The notes under the pieces were generated by a model. That model was not told where the DNA came from. It did no database searches and worked only from the letters and a program-made list of their open reading frames with translations. Positions 45,782 to 54,910 of a stretch of 64,000 bases of DNA are shown here, piece by piece (position 1 is the first letter of the stretch; each line of letters begins with the position of its first letter). The position numbers and the translations under genes are program-made. The stretch spans positions 62,001 through 126,000 of the forward strand of contig NZ_JAFMPW010000001.1 of the NCBI RefSeq assembly GCF_026126425.1, in the 5' to 3' direction. The stretch is from Muriicola sp. Z0-33. GTDB taxonomy: Bacteria; Bacteroidota; Bacteroidia; Flavobacteriales; Flavobacteriaceae.

Positions 45782-47299
45782 CTAGTCAAAAATTCTGGCG
45801 AGGTGTTCTTTGTTTGGCCTTCGTTCCCTGCTCAATAAGCTCACAACGATATATGTTATTAAAGACATGATAAATGCCGGAATTATTTCATGAATATCTT
45901 CAAGGCCATCATAGTTAAATCTAAAGCCGAAACGCCATATAATATTAACCAGCATTCCTGCAACCATGGATGCCATAGCGCCCAGGTCCGTGCCCCATTT
46001 CAGGTATAGACCACCGAATATTGCAGGAAAAAAACTCGCAGCAAATACCGCTCCTGCAAAGGCGGTTAGTTCTACAATCCCGGCCATGGGGTATAAAGTA
46101 AGCACGTATACCAACAGACAATAAAGGCCCATAAACCATTTTGTTCTGGGGATGATCCTGGTGTATTCCATTGGCTTAACCACATGCCATATATCTTTCA
46201 CAAAGGCGGTTCCAATGATGATGATAACAGATGCCAGGGATGACATTCCGGCAGCAAAGAGCCCGGCCACACAAATTCCGCTTACCAGCTTATTGTCAAA
46301 TTTATCTAGCATAAAGCCAATAACTTCGTCCGTATTCTGTACCAGATAGGCGGCCTCTTCTGCATTAGCCATTCCGTGAACCAGAGCTCCAAGACCCATA
46401 ACGCAAACAAGGGAAATGCCAAGAAATACAGGGGTCCAGATCATTGCAAAACGCATGCTTTTGGCATTATCAATAGAGTAAAACCTAATGAGGTTTTTAG
46501 GCTCAGAGATTTGTTTCATGCCAATAGCAAGCCCTATTCCAAGTATGTAAAGAAAGGAAACCAGTTCACCGAAAGTTACCAGGCCAGAACCCATGGGTTG
46601 CCCAGTGGCCGTTAGGTGGTCTGTTGTTCTGAGGTTCTCAAAAAGGGTATCCACTCCTCCTACATAGATAAAGGGGAGCATCAACATAAGTATGGCCACT
46701 CCGAACATTATTATTCCTTGTATGGCATCGGTCCATAAGACACTGTACATGCCCCCCCAGATAGTATAAGCACAGGTGATAAAAATGATGGCAAATGCGC
46801 CATATTCATAAGGGATATCCAGTACAGAGGTAAGTACATGAGCACACCCCTTAGCAATTCCGATCATGTACCATAGGGTGGCGAAAAGTATTATGCAGGC
46901 AGAAAGCACCCTGATACTTTTTGCAAGATTACTCTTGTATCGAAGATGAAAATAATCAGGAATTGTGAACGATTTTAACCTGGCGGTTTGAAATCGCATC
47001 CTAGGCCCCAGTAGTTGCCATGAAATAATACAGAATACCGTCCAGATAAAAGCCATCCAGGCCCATGATAGGCCGTATTGAAAAGATTTCCCCGCCTGTC
47101 CGATATAGGTGTTTGTACTTGCCGATGTAGAGAAAAAAGCCAGGGATATTACCCAGCCAGGAATTTGTCGCTTGGCAAGATAATAGTCTTCAATTTCCCT
47201 GGAGGCCTTCTTCTTAAAATACCACCCAATATACAAGCAGCCCCCAACATAAAGAGCCGTAAGTAGTATTGTAATGTAATGTTCTTTGAAATATTCCAT
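45782..47299 (-). CDS. Sodium:solute symporter (SSS family)
   Basis: A 505-residue inner-membrane Na+-coupled symporter with about thirteen hydrophobic helices. YYLAKRQIPGWVISLAFFST near the N-terminus, the following STNTYIGQAG, and WGGMYSVLWTDAIQGIIMF around residue 190 are SSS-family signatures. The substrate is not evident; sugars, organic acids and amino-acid derivatives are all found in the family. It is the last gene of the metabolic set at 45.8-52.8 kb and is directly preceded by remains of a small membrane ORF (47301-47421). Confidence 0.92.
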   Translation of the reverse strand: MEYFKEHYITILLTALYVGGCLYIGWYFKKKASREIEDYYLAKRQIPGWVISLAFFSTSASTNTYIGQAGKSFQYGLSWAWMAFIWTVFCIISWQLLGPRMRFQTARLKSFTIPDYFHLRYKSNLAKSIRVLSACIILFATLWYMIGIAKGCAHVLTSVLDIPYEYGAFAIIFITCAYTIWGGMYSVLWTDAIQGIIMFGVAILMLMLPFIYVGGVDTLFENLRTTDHLTATGQPMGSGLVTFGELVSFLYILGIGLAIGMKQISEPKNLIRFYSIDNAKSMRFAMIWTPVFLGISLVCVMGLGALVHGMANAEEAAYLVQNTDEVIGFMLDKFDNKLVSGICVAGLFAAGMSSLASVIIIIGTAFVKDIWHVVKPMEYTRIIPRTKWFMGLYCLLVYVLTLYPMAGIVELTAFAGAVFAASFFPAIFGGLYLKWGTDLGAMASMVAGMLVNIIWRFGFRFNYDGLEDIHEIIPAFIMSLITYIVVSLLSRERRPNKEHLARIFD

Positions 47300-47300
47300 A

Positions 47301-47421
47301 TTAATGTTCAGGATTATGATCGCTTTTGTCTACCCTGATCTTCCTTTTTAGAACAAGAAGGGCATTAATTAAAGCCAAAACAATAATTCCGACATATGGA
47401 AATATGGTGAGGAAATCCATA
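47301..47421 (-). pseudogene. Small single-helix membrane ORF broken by a frameshift
   Basis: From an ATG at 47421 the minus strand reads MDFLTIF, then a T4 run (47400-47403), after which that frame soon stops. The neighbouring frame continues with PYVGIIVLALINALLVLKRK and a polar tail to a TAA one base before the symporter start region. Removing one T would give a continuous 39-residue protein with one membrane helix. Small single-helix proteins encoded just upstream of SSS transporters are known as symporter small accessory proteins, so this is probably such a gene that is broken, mis-sequenced, or started at a non-AUG codon. Confidence 0.45.
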
Positions 47422-47475
47422 GATATATTTAATGATTAATGATCACTAAGCCTTTAGCGAAACACTGAATTTAAT

Positions 47476-48954
47476 CTAAAAATATTCTTTTAATTTGTTT
47501 TTGGTCACTTTTCCCAAAACGTTTCTGGGTAAGTCCGCTCTCAATATGTACTTTCTGGGAATCTTATAGCCCGGCAGTTGAGTTTTTAGCTGCCTGGTAA
47601 CCTCTTCAAAATCTATGTCGCTTTTTTGGGATATCAGACATGCAGCAACCAGCTCTCCGTATTCCTCGTTTGGCAGACCCACAACAGCACAATCATCTAT
47701 ATTTGTCTGCTTTCTTAGCACATCTTCAATTTCTAAAGCTGAGATTTTATAACCTCCGGACTTAATTATATCAACACTATCTCTTCCTAGTATCTTATAG
47801 AGCCCACGATTCATCTGTGCAATATCTCCAGTAATAAACCACCCATCTTCGGTAAATGCTTTTTTGGTGGCTTCCTCATTCTGCCAGTACTCCTTAAAAA
47901 CACTTGCTCCTTTTATCTGAATTTCACCAGCTTGCCCTGACGCAACACCCTGGTTATCTGCACCTACAAGGCGCATCTGAACCCCCGGCAATGGAAGTCC
48001 AACATGGCCCGGCCTTCGCTCACCGCGATAAGAATTGGAGAGTCCCATACCAATTTCGGTCATGCCGTAGCGCTCCAAAAGTCTTTGGCTGGTAATCTCC
48101 TCCCATTTTTCCAAGACGGAAACCGGAAGTGCCGCTGAACCAGACACCATAAGTCGCAGGCCAGAGGCCGCCTCAGAAAAAACAGATTGCTGGGCTTTCG
48201 ACGAAGCTTCCCAAAAGGCAATTAATTTGTAATAGATTGTCGGGACGGCCATAAAGAGAGTCAACCTTCCCGAAGATATTGCCTTCCAAACTTTTTCAGC
48301 ATCGAATTTTGGCTGAAATTCACAACATGCCCCACTCCATAGCGCACAACTCATTACATTGATGATCCCATGAACGTGATGCAGGGGTAGAATATTAAGG
48401 ATATGATCATCTTTACTCCATTCCCAGGCATTTGTCAGGGTGGTAATCTGGGCCTCGATATTGCGATGAGTGGTGACCACTCCTTTTGGTTTACTGGTAG
48501 TTCCGCTGGTATACAGTATCATAGCCCTTCTCTCTTTTGAAATATCAGGCAAAGAACTGCTTAACCCTTCTAGTACTTCTTTTAGCGCTACTATGGTAAT
48601 ACCAAGCGTTTTCTCCAATGGCTTTAAAAACTGTTCATAATCGCTATGGACGATAACAATATTTGCTTCAGTATCTTCCAGGACGTAGCTAATAGATGGT
48701 AGCGGATGTAGGACACACAGCGGCACAGCTATACCACCTGCACGCCAGATACCCCATTGTATAGCGGTATACTCAAACGAAGGAGGCACCAAATAGCAAA
48801 TCCGCGCTTCTTCAAGATCACTTTCTCCCCCCAGGAGATTCGAGGCTACCTTAGCAGAGGCAGCTATAAGCTCTTTATAACTGTATTTTTTACCATCAGA
48901 GAGAATAGCCGTTCGGTTTTCGAAAGTATAGGCTCTGTCTATTAATGAGATCAT
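47476..48954 (-). CDS. Acyl-CoA synthetase, malonyl-CoA synthetase (MatB/ACSF3)-like
   Basis: A 492-residue class I adenylate-forming ligase that activates a carboxylate with ATP and CoA. The P-loop is ILYTSGTTSKPKGVV (146-160). HHVHGIINVMSCALWSGA, TLFMAVPTIYYKLI, ERYGMTEIGMGLSN and RRPGHVGLPLPGVQMR are blocks I associate with the malonyl/methylmalonyl-CoA synthetase branch. GWFITGDIA, SVDIIKSGGYKISALEIE and the C-terminal LGKVTKNKL (catalytic Lys) are also present. The malonate specificity is inferred from these blocks. It lies 15 bases downstream of the Gfo/Idh gene in the metabolic set. Confidence 0.85.
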   Translation of the reverse strand: MISLIDRAYTFENRTAILSDGKKYSYKELIAASAKVASNLLGGESDLEEARICYLVPPSFEYTAIQWGIWRAGGIAVPLCVLHPLPSISYVLEDTEANIVIVHSDYEQFLKPLEKTLGITIVALKEVLEGLSSSLPDISKERRAMILYTSGTTSKPKGVVTTHRNIEAQITTLTNAWEWSKDDHILNILPLHHVHGIINVMSCALWSGACCEFQPKFDAEKVWKAISSGRLTLFMAVPTIYYKLIAFWEASSKAQQSVFSEAASGLRLMVSGSAALPVSVLEKWEEITSQRLLERYGMTEIGMGLSNSYRGERRPGHVGLPLPGVQMRLVGADNQGVASGQAGEIQIKGASVFKEYWQNEEATKKAFTEDGWFITGDIAQMNRGLYKILGRDSVDIIKSGGYKISALEIEDVLRKQTNIDDCAVVGLPNEEYGELVAACLISQKSDIDFEEVTRQLKTQLPGYKIPRKYILRADLPRNVLGKVTKNKLKEYF

Positions 48955-48969
48955 AGCACTCTATTTATA

Positions 48970-50031
48970 TTATAATTCTATGGTTTTCCCAAGCTTGTAA
49001 GATGCATCTGCTGCGAGGACAATTTTAAGACTGTTCACAGCATCGTTCATGTGGGCTGTAAGATCCTTGTCTTCCAGAATTGATTTCAAAAAGAATTCCT
49101 GTTCAAGAAAACAAAGGCCATCATGGTCTGGCTCATCCTTTGTACTTATTAGCTGATCCGATTTAACAAAATTACCATCGCTATCCATATCACTGTGATG
49201 GACCAATAGCCCGCCCGTTTTGGAATGTCCTTCAATATCATCGGAGGCCCCCTTGTCTTCTTCTACAATAGACACACATCCCTTAGGGCCAATTACATCT
49301 TTAATAAAAAAAGCAGTTTCACTCATCATGGGCCCCCACCCTGCTTCGTACCAGCCCACTGAGCCATCATCAAAGCGCACCTGCAGCTGGCCGTAATTGT
49401 ACATGTTTTCAGATATTTCATCTGTAAGCCTGGCGCCAATTGCACTTACGCTGACGGGGTTGGCCCTGGTCATCATGCACATTACGTCAACATAATGCAC
49501 ACCACAATCAACAATGGGGGACATTGAATTCATTAGTTGTTTATGCGTATACCATTGCTCACCGGAGCTCTGTTGGTTAAGGTTCATTCGCATCACCAGG
49601 GGTTTACCTAGCATTTGTGCCTTTTCAATAAAAAGGGCCCAGGCCGGATGAACCCGGAGAATATAGCCCACAACCATTTTTTTGCCTTTTTCCCTGGCCA
49701 GATCAACTAAAGATTGCGCATCTTCCACAGTAAGAGCCAATGGCTTTTCTACAAAAACATGGGCATTGGCTTCCAGTCCCGCCCTGACATATTCTGCATG
49801 GGTATCCGGATAAGTATTGATTGATACGGCATCTGGCCGAGTGCTGCTTAGTGCAGTGTTAAAGTCTGAAAATGTGGGTAAACCTCCCAACTCTTCAGAA
49901 AGTTTCTCCCGGCTATCGGGCCTTCTGCTTACCAGTCCGACAATCTCAAAATTGGGCAATTGATGGTAAGCACGAGCATGACTAATACCCATGTTTCCAC
50001 AGCCGACTACTAGAACTTTTATTCTTTCCAT
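48970..50031 (-). CDS. Gfo/Idh/MocA family oxidoreductase
   Basis: A 353-residue NAD(P)-dependent sugar or sugar-acid oxidoreductase. The N-terminal Rossmann motif is VLVVGCGNMGISHARAY, and HVFVEKPLALTVEDA carries the conserved EKP whose Lys is catalytic. VGYILRVHPAW and IVDCGVHYVDVMCMM (the conserved D..H.. pair) lie in the C-terminal alpha/beta domain. The substrate is unknown; inositol, glucose-fructose and amino-sugar derivatives are typical. Its neighbours (SDR, lactonase, kinase, symporter) suggest uptake and oxidation of a sugar-like compound. Confidence 0.88.
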   Translation of the reverse strand: MERIKVLVVGCGNMGISHARAYHQLPNFEIVGLVSRRPDSREKLSEELGGLPTFSDFNTALSSTRPDAVSINTYPDTHAEYVRAGLEANAHVFVEKPLALTVEDAQSLVDLAREKGKKMVVGYILRVHPAWALFIEKAQMLGKPLVMRMNLNQQSSGEQWYTHKQLMNSMSPIVDCGVHYVDVMCMMTRANPVSVSAIGARLTDEISENMYNYGQLQVRFDDGSVGWYEAGWGPMMSETAFFIKDVIGPKGCVSIVEEDKGASDDIEGHSKTGGLLVHHSDMDSDGNFVKSDQLISTKDEPDHDGLCFLEQEFFLKSILEDKDLTAHMNDAVNSLKIVLAADASYKLGKTIEL

Positions 50032-50133
50032 ACAGGTTTATATTATAGCGCTTCTTTTGTGTTGAAAGTGAAGAAGGCACTTAACTCACTTTAAAAATAT
50101 AAAAACAAAATTGACCCAGGATTACTTGCCCGC

Positions 50134-50994
50134 TTAAAAGTAGTTTTTGATACAATTAATTACTGCCGGATAATAGGAACTGCCAAAGAGATTTAGATGC
50201 ACCAGCAAATAATAGAGCTGGTACAAATCTTGTCGCTCAACAAATCTTTCGGATTGCGGAATGATTTCGTGATATGCCTGATAAAAGGCGTTGTCAAAAC
50301 CACCAAAAAGCTTTGTCATTGCAATATCAACTTCGTGATGGCCGTAATAAACGGCAGGATCTATTAAATAAGGATCACCCCTGGAAGATATAAGATAGTT
50401 TCCACCCCAAAGATCCCCGTGCAATAATCCGGGCATAGCTCCACCTGTGTATTTCTCAATAACGCTTTCTAAGGTCTGAACATCGGGCACCTCTTCTGCT
50501 CTAAGTAGCTTTTTTTCCAATGCAAGTTGTAACTGATGATGTAATCGCTCCCGGGCATAAAAATTTGCCCAATTATTGTGTTTGCTATTAGACTGAGGCA
50601 AACTGCCAATATAGTTATCCTCCTCCAGGCCGAAGTATTCAGAACCACACAAATGAAGTTCTGCTAATTGATATCCAAACTTCTGCATTACCGCTGCAGT
50701 AGGGTTACCGGGCACTATGTATTCCAATAGCAAACAAGCCCCCCTTTCTAATCTACTACAGCCAATAACTTCAGGGGCTTTGATAGCTCCGGAATCGGCA
50801 ATTAAATTCAATCCGGTCAATTCTTGTTCAAAAAGGGAATAGGCAAATTTGCTGTAATTCAATTTACAGAACACCTTACTTTTAGGCAGTTCTAACAAGT
50901 AGGCCTTGGAAATATCACCACCTGAGATAGGTTTTACCCCAACTATTTTATTGCCCAGAAGCCCTGCCAATTCAAATTCAGTGTCTTTTTGCAT
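50134..50994 (-). CDS. Fructosamine kinase family protein
   Basis: A 286-residue member of the fructosamine-3-kinase/ketosamine kinase family (aminoglycoside-phosphotransferase fold), which phosphorylates sugar-amine adducts so that they fall apart. A Gly-rich start SGGDISKAYLLEL, the Lys in FCKLNYSKF (ATP binding), GLLHGDLWGGN (catalytic Asp, 190-199) and YLIDPAVYYGHHEVDIAMTKLFGGF (metal-binding Asp) are the family signatures. Length is normal. It has gaps of about 100 and 86 bases to its same-strand neighbours, so it may or may not share their transcript. Confidence 0.9.
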   Translation of the reverse strand: MQKDTEFELAGLLGNKIVGVKPISGGDISKAYLLELPKSKVFCKLNYSKFAYSLFEQELTGLNLIADSGAIKAPEVIGCSRLERGACLLLEYIVPGNPTAAVMQKFGYQLAELHLCGSEYFGLEEDNYIGSLPQSNSKHNNWANFYARERLHHQLQLALEKKLLRAEEVPDVQTLESVIEKYTGGAMPGLLHGDLWGGNYLISSRGDPYLIDPAVYYGHHEVDIAMTKLFGGFDNAFYQAYHEIIPQSERFVERQDLYQLYYLLVHLNLFGSSYYPAVINCIKNYF

Positions 50995-51080
50995 ATACTA
51001 GATTGATGCGATTGAAGTATTAGGAAACAGTATTATCATCAGGTCGACTTGGGTTCCAAAAAAGTTTCGGATCTATATTT

Positions 51081-51863
51081 TTAATCCAAATCTCCCGGAT
51101 AACGACCAATAACCGTCCAGCCTCCGTCTACCACCAGGGTTTGCCCGCTAATATGGGCCGCCCCTTCTGACAACAGGAAAAGACAAGTGTTGGCGATATC
51201 TTCGGGCTTACCAACATTTCCTCCGGGTAAGAGTTTGCCCCAGGCTCCTGCATAATCTGGCTCTTCCAGAGCTGTGCGCTCTGTCAGGGTGGCCCCGGGC
51301 GCAATTGCATTGATTGTGATTTGATGTTCACCAAGTACCAGCACCAGGCTTCTTGCCAGCATACGAAGTGCGGCTTTTGTCATCGCATATACCGACAATG
51401 ATGGATAGCTCTTAATTCCTGTAATAGATGACATCAGTACTATTCTTCCCCCACTGCCCTGATCTTTCATAATAGCGCTGGCCTTTTGCACAAGAAAAAA
51501 CGCTCCTTGCAAATTAAGATTAACTACTTTTTGAAAATCCTGAGGGCTAAATTCAAAAAAATCACCAAATAAGGTGATGCCTGCATTGGGGACGACAAAA
51601 TCTATTCTACCAAAGTGCTCAAGAGTATATCGGACCAGGCCATCTATGACCTCTATATTTCCTGCATCACCCGAAAAAGGAAGGCAATGGCCAGAATATT
51701 TGGCATCTAATGTTTTAGTAGCTTTTTCTGTAACCTCATTATCCAGGTCGTTCAACACTACATTGGCACCGTTTTCGAGTAATAAAGATGCAATGGCGAA
51801 TCCTATTCCGGTTCCTGCCCCTGTAATAATTGCCACCTTATCCTTTATTCCGGTATATATCAT
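51081..51863 (-). CDS. Short-chain dehydrogenase/reductase
   Basis: A 260-residue classical SDR. The nucleotide-binding TGAGTGIG is at 14-21, NAG at 93-95, and the catalytic Ser146, Tyr159 and Lys163 are in the right register (SSITGIK, then SVYAMTK). An Asp after strand 2 (LNDLD) favours NAD+ over NADP+. PGATLTERT and the C-terminal SGQTLVVDGGW are typical. Its start overlaps the end of the SMP-30 gene by four bases (ATGA). Pairing of an SDR with a lactonase is the usual first two steps of non-phosphorylative sugar oxidation. Confidence 0.93.
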   Translation of the reverse strand: MIYTGIKDKVAIITGAGTGIGFAIASLLLENGANVVLNDLDNEVTEKATKTLDAKYSGHCLPFSGDAGNIEVIDGLVRYTLEHFGRIDFVVPNAGITLFGDFFEFSPQDFQKVVNLNLQGAFFLVQKASAIMKDQGSGGRIVLMSSITGIKSYPSLSVYAMTKAALRMLARSLVLVLGEHQITINAIAPGATLTERTALEEPDYAGAWGKLLPGGNVGKPEDIANTCLFLLSEGAAHISGQTLVVDGGWTVIGRYPGDLD

Positions 51864-52756
51864 ACTTTACCTTTAAACAGACTTCCCGCCTTCCCGGTAG
51901 TATTGGTTTTAAAACAAAAAAGACCGCCACTTAAGGGAGAGTTTTTTAGCTCTTTCTCGGCCAAATCGCTTCTGGCAGTTGTAATATACAACATATTCAA
52001 ATCTTTGCCTCCAAAGCAACAGGAGGTTACATGCGGAGCATCCACAGAGATCTCCTGGAGCACTTTCCCATTTGCCGGATTCCATCGCCTGACACATCCT
52101 CCCCCCCAATGTGCTATCCACAACATGTCTTCATTGTCAATGGCCATACCATCCGGAGCCCCATAGGAAGAAGGAATTTTAAAGAGACTTTTCCTGTTAG
52201 AAATTAGATTGCTGGCGTTGTCAAAATCAAAAACAGCAACTTCAAATGTGGGGGAGTCGATATAAAAATATCTGGAACCATCTGAGGACCAGGCCATGCC
52301 ATTGGAAATAGTAGTTTTTTCTATCTGTAGTGTAGGTCCTAATTGATGATCTACTTTGTAGAGGTTGCCATTTCCGGGAAGAAATTCTTTATGCATGGTT
52401 CCTATCCAGAAATTCCCGTTTGGATCGCATTTGCCGTCATTGAACCGTATGCTGGGGTCGGTGTTTTCCAGCACACTAAGGCGCTTAAGTTCCTCAGTGG
52501 CTAAAGAAAAGGTAGCCAATCCGGATGCCAGTGCTAAGAGCAAGTTACCATCTGATATGATAGAAACTGCACCGATCATTTCTTCAAAATCCCAGTGTAG
52601 ATTTTTCTTAGTTAGTGGATAATGGCAATGTAGCCTCCCTCTTTCTATATCTACCCAGAACAACCTTTGTTGCTTTGCATCCCAAACAGGGCCCTCGCCT
52701 AACTCTGCTTTAGCATCGAATATCAATCGGGCTCTTTTGTTGTTGTTGTTTTTCAC
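51860..52756 (-). CDS. SMP-30/gluconolactonase (regucalcin-like) lactonase
   Basis: A 298-residue cytosolic six-bladed beta-propeller of the SMP-30/LRE family, metal-dependent sugar-lactone hydrolases. LGEGPVWD (metal-binding Glu) is at the start, and RFNDGKCDPNGNFWIGTMHK, ISNGMAWSSDG with FYIDS, and APDGMAIDNEDMLWIAHWGG supply the other metal-site residues (Asn and Asp). There is no signal peptide, unlike the second SMP-30-like gene at 61.5 kb. It is the first gene of the metabolic set and overlaps the SDR by four bases, so lactonase and dehydrogenase are co-expressed. Confidence 0.92.
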   Translation of the reverse strand: MKNNNNKRARLIFDAKAELGEGPVWDAKQQRLFWVDIERGRLHCHYPLTKKNLHWDFEEMIGAVSIISDGNLLLALASGLATFSLATEELKRLSVLENTDPSIRFNDGKCDPNGNFWIGTMHKEFLPGNGNLYKVDHQLGPTLQIEKTTISNGMAWSSDGSRYFYIDSPTFEVAVFDFDNASNLISNRKSLFKIPSSYGAPDGMAIDNEDMLWIAHWGGGCVRRWNPANGKVLQEISVDAPHVTSCCFGGKDLNMLYITTARSDLAEKELKNSPLSGGLFCFKTNTTGKAGSLFKGKV

Positions 52757-52783
52757 ACTTACGCCCTTGCAGGAGAATAAATT

Positions 52784-54412
52784 CTAATTTAAGATGTCTT
52801 TGTATTTTGTGGTATTATCGAGCAATTCTGCCGCAGCAAGGATAGCATCATCGTTCTTCAGGTAATAATCATACAGTCCTTCCCGGTAGAAATAACGTTT
52901 TATTATTTCGTCCTCAAGATTTTTCTGAAGTTCCATTTGAAATTTATCCAGGGCCGCTAGTTTGCTCTTGCTAATTTCACCAAGGAGTGTTTTGTAATTA
53001 TTTTCAACAGCTGCTCCAAAAATTTCATCTTCTTCACTGGCCATTGCCTCTCTAAGGGCTTTTTCCGTTTTCGTTTCAAAATTAAAATTGCTCTTGGAAA
53101 CGAAGGTTTTAAAATCAGAAAAGTCGCTATCAGAAAAGTCAAATGCGGCTACATTTTCCAGCTTGTTTTGATAATGGTAATTAGTGGCAAAATCAAAAAT
53201 CACATGATTGTTAAGCAGCGCCCTGGTAAGACCATTTGTCTTAATTGCACTTATCTCAACATCGGGCATTACACCACCGCCGTCTTGTACCTTACGGCCA
53301 TTTCTTGTAGTAAAGTCATTAAATTGAGTGTTGCGCACGGCATTGCCAAGTTCGTCCCTGTTCCAGTAATCCAGCGATTGAATACACCTGCCGGAGGCGG
53401 TATAATACCTGGAAATAGTAACTTTTAGCTGAGTACCATATGTAAGTCTCAAAGGACGCTGAACCAGTCCTTTACCAAAACTTCTGGCTCCAACAATAAC
53501 GGCTCTATCAAGATCCTGAAGACTCCCAGAGACTATTTCACTGGCCGAGGCACTGCGGCCATTCACAAGCACAACTAGCGGGATACTGGTGTCAACCGGC
53601 TGATTCTTTGTTTTGTACTCCCTGTTGAATTTTTTTACTTTGGACTTAGTGGTCACTATCAGCTCTCCCCTGGGCACAAATAGATTGGTGACATTAATTG
53701 CTTCCGAAAGCAGGCCTCCAGGATTGTTTCTAAGGTCCAGAATTATTTTTGAAGCTCCTTTTCCCTTAAGATCGTTGAGGGCTGTTTTGGTTTGGGATGA
53801 GGCCTTGGCATTAAACTTAGAAAGCACAATATATCCTGTAGTTTCATTAACCATATTATAGTATGGAACCGCATCGACTTCAATACCCTCTCTTTTGATG
53901 GTTGCAGTTTTGGTTTCCCCCTGCCTCTTGTAACTAATTACCACATTTGTGTTATTAGCCCCTTTTAATAACTCACCGGCATCATCCTTAAAATCTGAAA
54001 TAGTAATATCTCCAATTTTAATAATCTCATCGCCAGCTTTAAGACCAGCTTTGTCCGCAGGAGAGTTTTTATAAGGCTCAACAATTAATATTTTATCATT
54101 ATAGGACCTCACCAATGCCCCTATGCCAGAATATTCCCCTGCATTATTAATCTTATAAGCTTCTACATCCTGCTCATTCAGAAATTTGGTATAAGGATCC
54201 AAATCTTCCAGCATATTTTTAATAGCAGTATCCATTAATTCCGCCGGATTGGTTTCATCCACATAATTCATATTGAGTTCCTTGAACAGCGTGGTGAAAA
54301 TTTCAATCTGTTTGGCAATTTCAAAAAAATCACCTTTAAAGCTGCTCCCGGCAACTAAAAACACAACAGCAAAAACAGGGATTAATACTTTTTTATTCAG
54401 CAACTTTCTCAT
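52784..54412 (-). CDS. C-terminal processing (S41 family) peptidase with PDZ domain
   Basis: A CtpA/Prc-type Ser/Lys protease, about 542 residues from the Met of MRKLLNKKVL; an upstream in-frame Met adds six residues. An N-terminal membrane/signal segment is followed by a helical region, a PDZ domain (about 90-175, with GIGALVRSY and SPADKAGLKAGDEI) and the S41 core. The core contains ILDLRNNPGGLL, GRSASASEI with the nucleophile Ser, and GARSFGKGLVQ with the general-base Lys. A helical C-terminal region completes it. Its start overlaps the end of rnpA by 20 bases, so it is translated from the rnpA message. Confidence 0.93.
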   Translation of the reverse strand: MRKLLNKKVLIPVFAVVFLVAGSSFKGDFFEIAKQIEIFTTLFKELNMNYVDETNPAELMDTAIKNMLEDLDPYTKFLNEQDVEAYKINNAGEYSGIGALVRSYNDKILIVEPYKNSPADKAGLKAGDEIIKIGDITISDFKDDAGELLKGANNTNVVISYKRQGETKTATIKREGIEVDAVPYYNMVNETTGYIVLSKFNAKASSQTKTALNDLKGKGASKIILDLRNNPGGLLSEAINVTNLFVPRGELIVTTKSKVKKFNREYKTKNQPVDTSIPLVVLVNGRSASASEIVSGSLQDLDRAVIVGARSFGKGLVQRPLRLTYGTQLKVTISRYYTASGRCIQSLDYWNRDELGNAVRNTQFNDFTTRNGRKVQDGGGVMPDVEISAIKTNGLTRALLNNHVIFDFATNYHYQNKLENVAAFDFSDSDFSDFKTFVSKSNFNFETKTEKALREAMASEEDEIFGAAVENNYKTLLGEISKSKLAALDKFQMELQKNLEDEIIKRYFYREGLYDYYLKNDDAILAAAELLDNTTKYKDILN

Positions 54413-54782
54413 CAGACAACCTTTTAACAAGTTTTTTAAATATAGTCAACATACTTTTTTCTACAACAGCATAAGTTGGCATATCTTTTCCAAGATATAA
54501 AAATAGAAACGCAAAGTTTCCCTCCATGTTGTTAAAAATGTACTGTTTGTTTTGGCGATAACTTTCCCTCATTAACCGCTTAACCCTGTTTCTTTTAACT
54601 GCACTTTTGAAGTTGCTTTTTGGGACAGCAACTGCAGTTTGGATTTTAGCCTCTGCAGGAATTGTAATATTCAGATAGATAAGTTTTAAAGGATAAACCG
54701 AAACAGACTGGCCTTCTTTAAATAGGCGATCTATAGTGCGTTTGTTCCGGAGTTTTTCTTTCTTTGGGAATGTAAAAGCCAT
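54393..54782 (-). CDS. rnpA: Ribonuclease P protein component
   Basis: A 129-residue basic protein subunit of RNase P, which matures tRNA 5' ends. FPKKEKLRNKRTIDRLFKEG at the start, AVAVPKSNFKSAVKRNRVKRL carrying the RNR motif, and LMRESYRQNK are the family hallmarks. rpmH is not next to it, as is common outside the classical dnaA region. The downstream S41 protease gene overlaps by 20 bases. Confidence 0.95.
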   Translation of the reverse strand: MAFTFPKKEKLRNKRTIDRLFKEGQSVSVYPLKLIYLNITIPAEAKIQTAVAVPKSNFKSAVKRNRVKRLMRESYRQNKQYIFNNMEGNFAFLFLYLGKDMPTYAVVEKSMLTIFKKLVKRLSDEKVAE

Positions 54783-54910
54783 AGGGGCATAAAATTAACA
54801 AATAAATAGGCGCCAGTATAACATGATATTTGTCATAGGAAAAGTTTTACCCCAAAAGTACTTTGCGCCAGGATTAATATTCTGTAAATTAGGATTGAAA
54901 TAGCTGAATA

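Noticed and set aside
45782-52756. Metabolic set as a polysaccharide utilisation locus
   Set aside because: There is no SusC/SusD pair, glycoside hydrolase or sulfatase, which define such loci.
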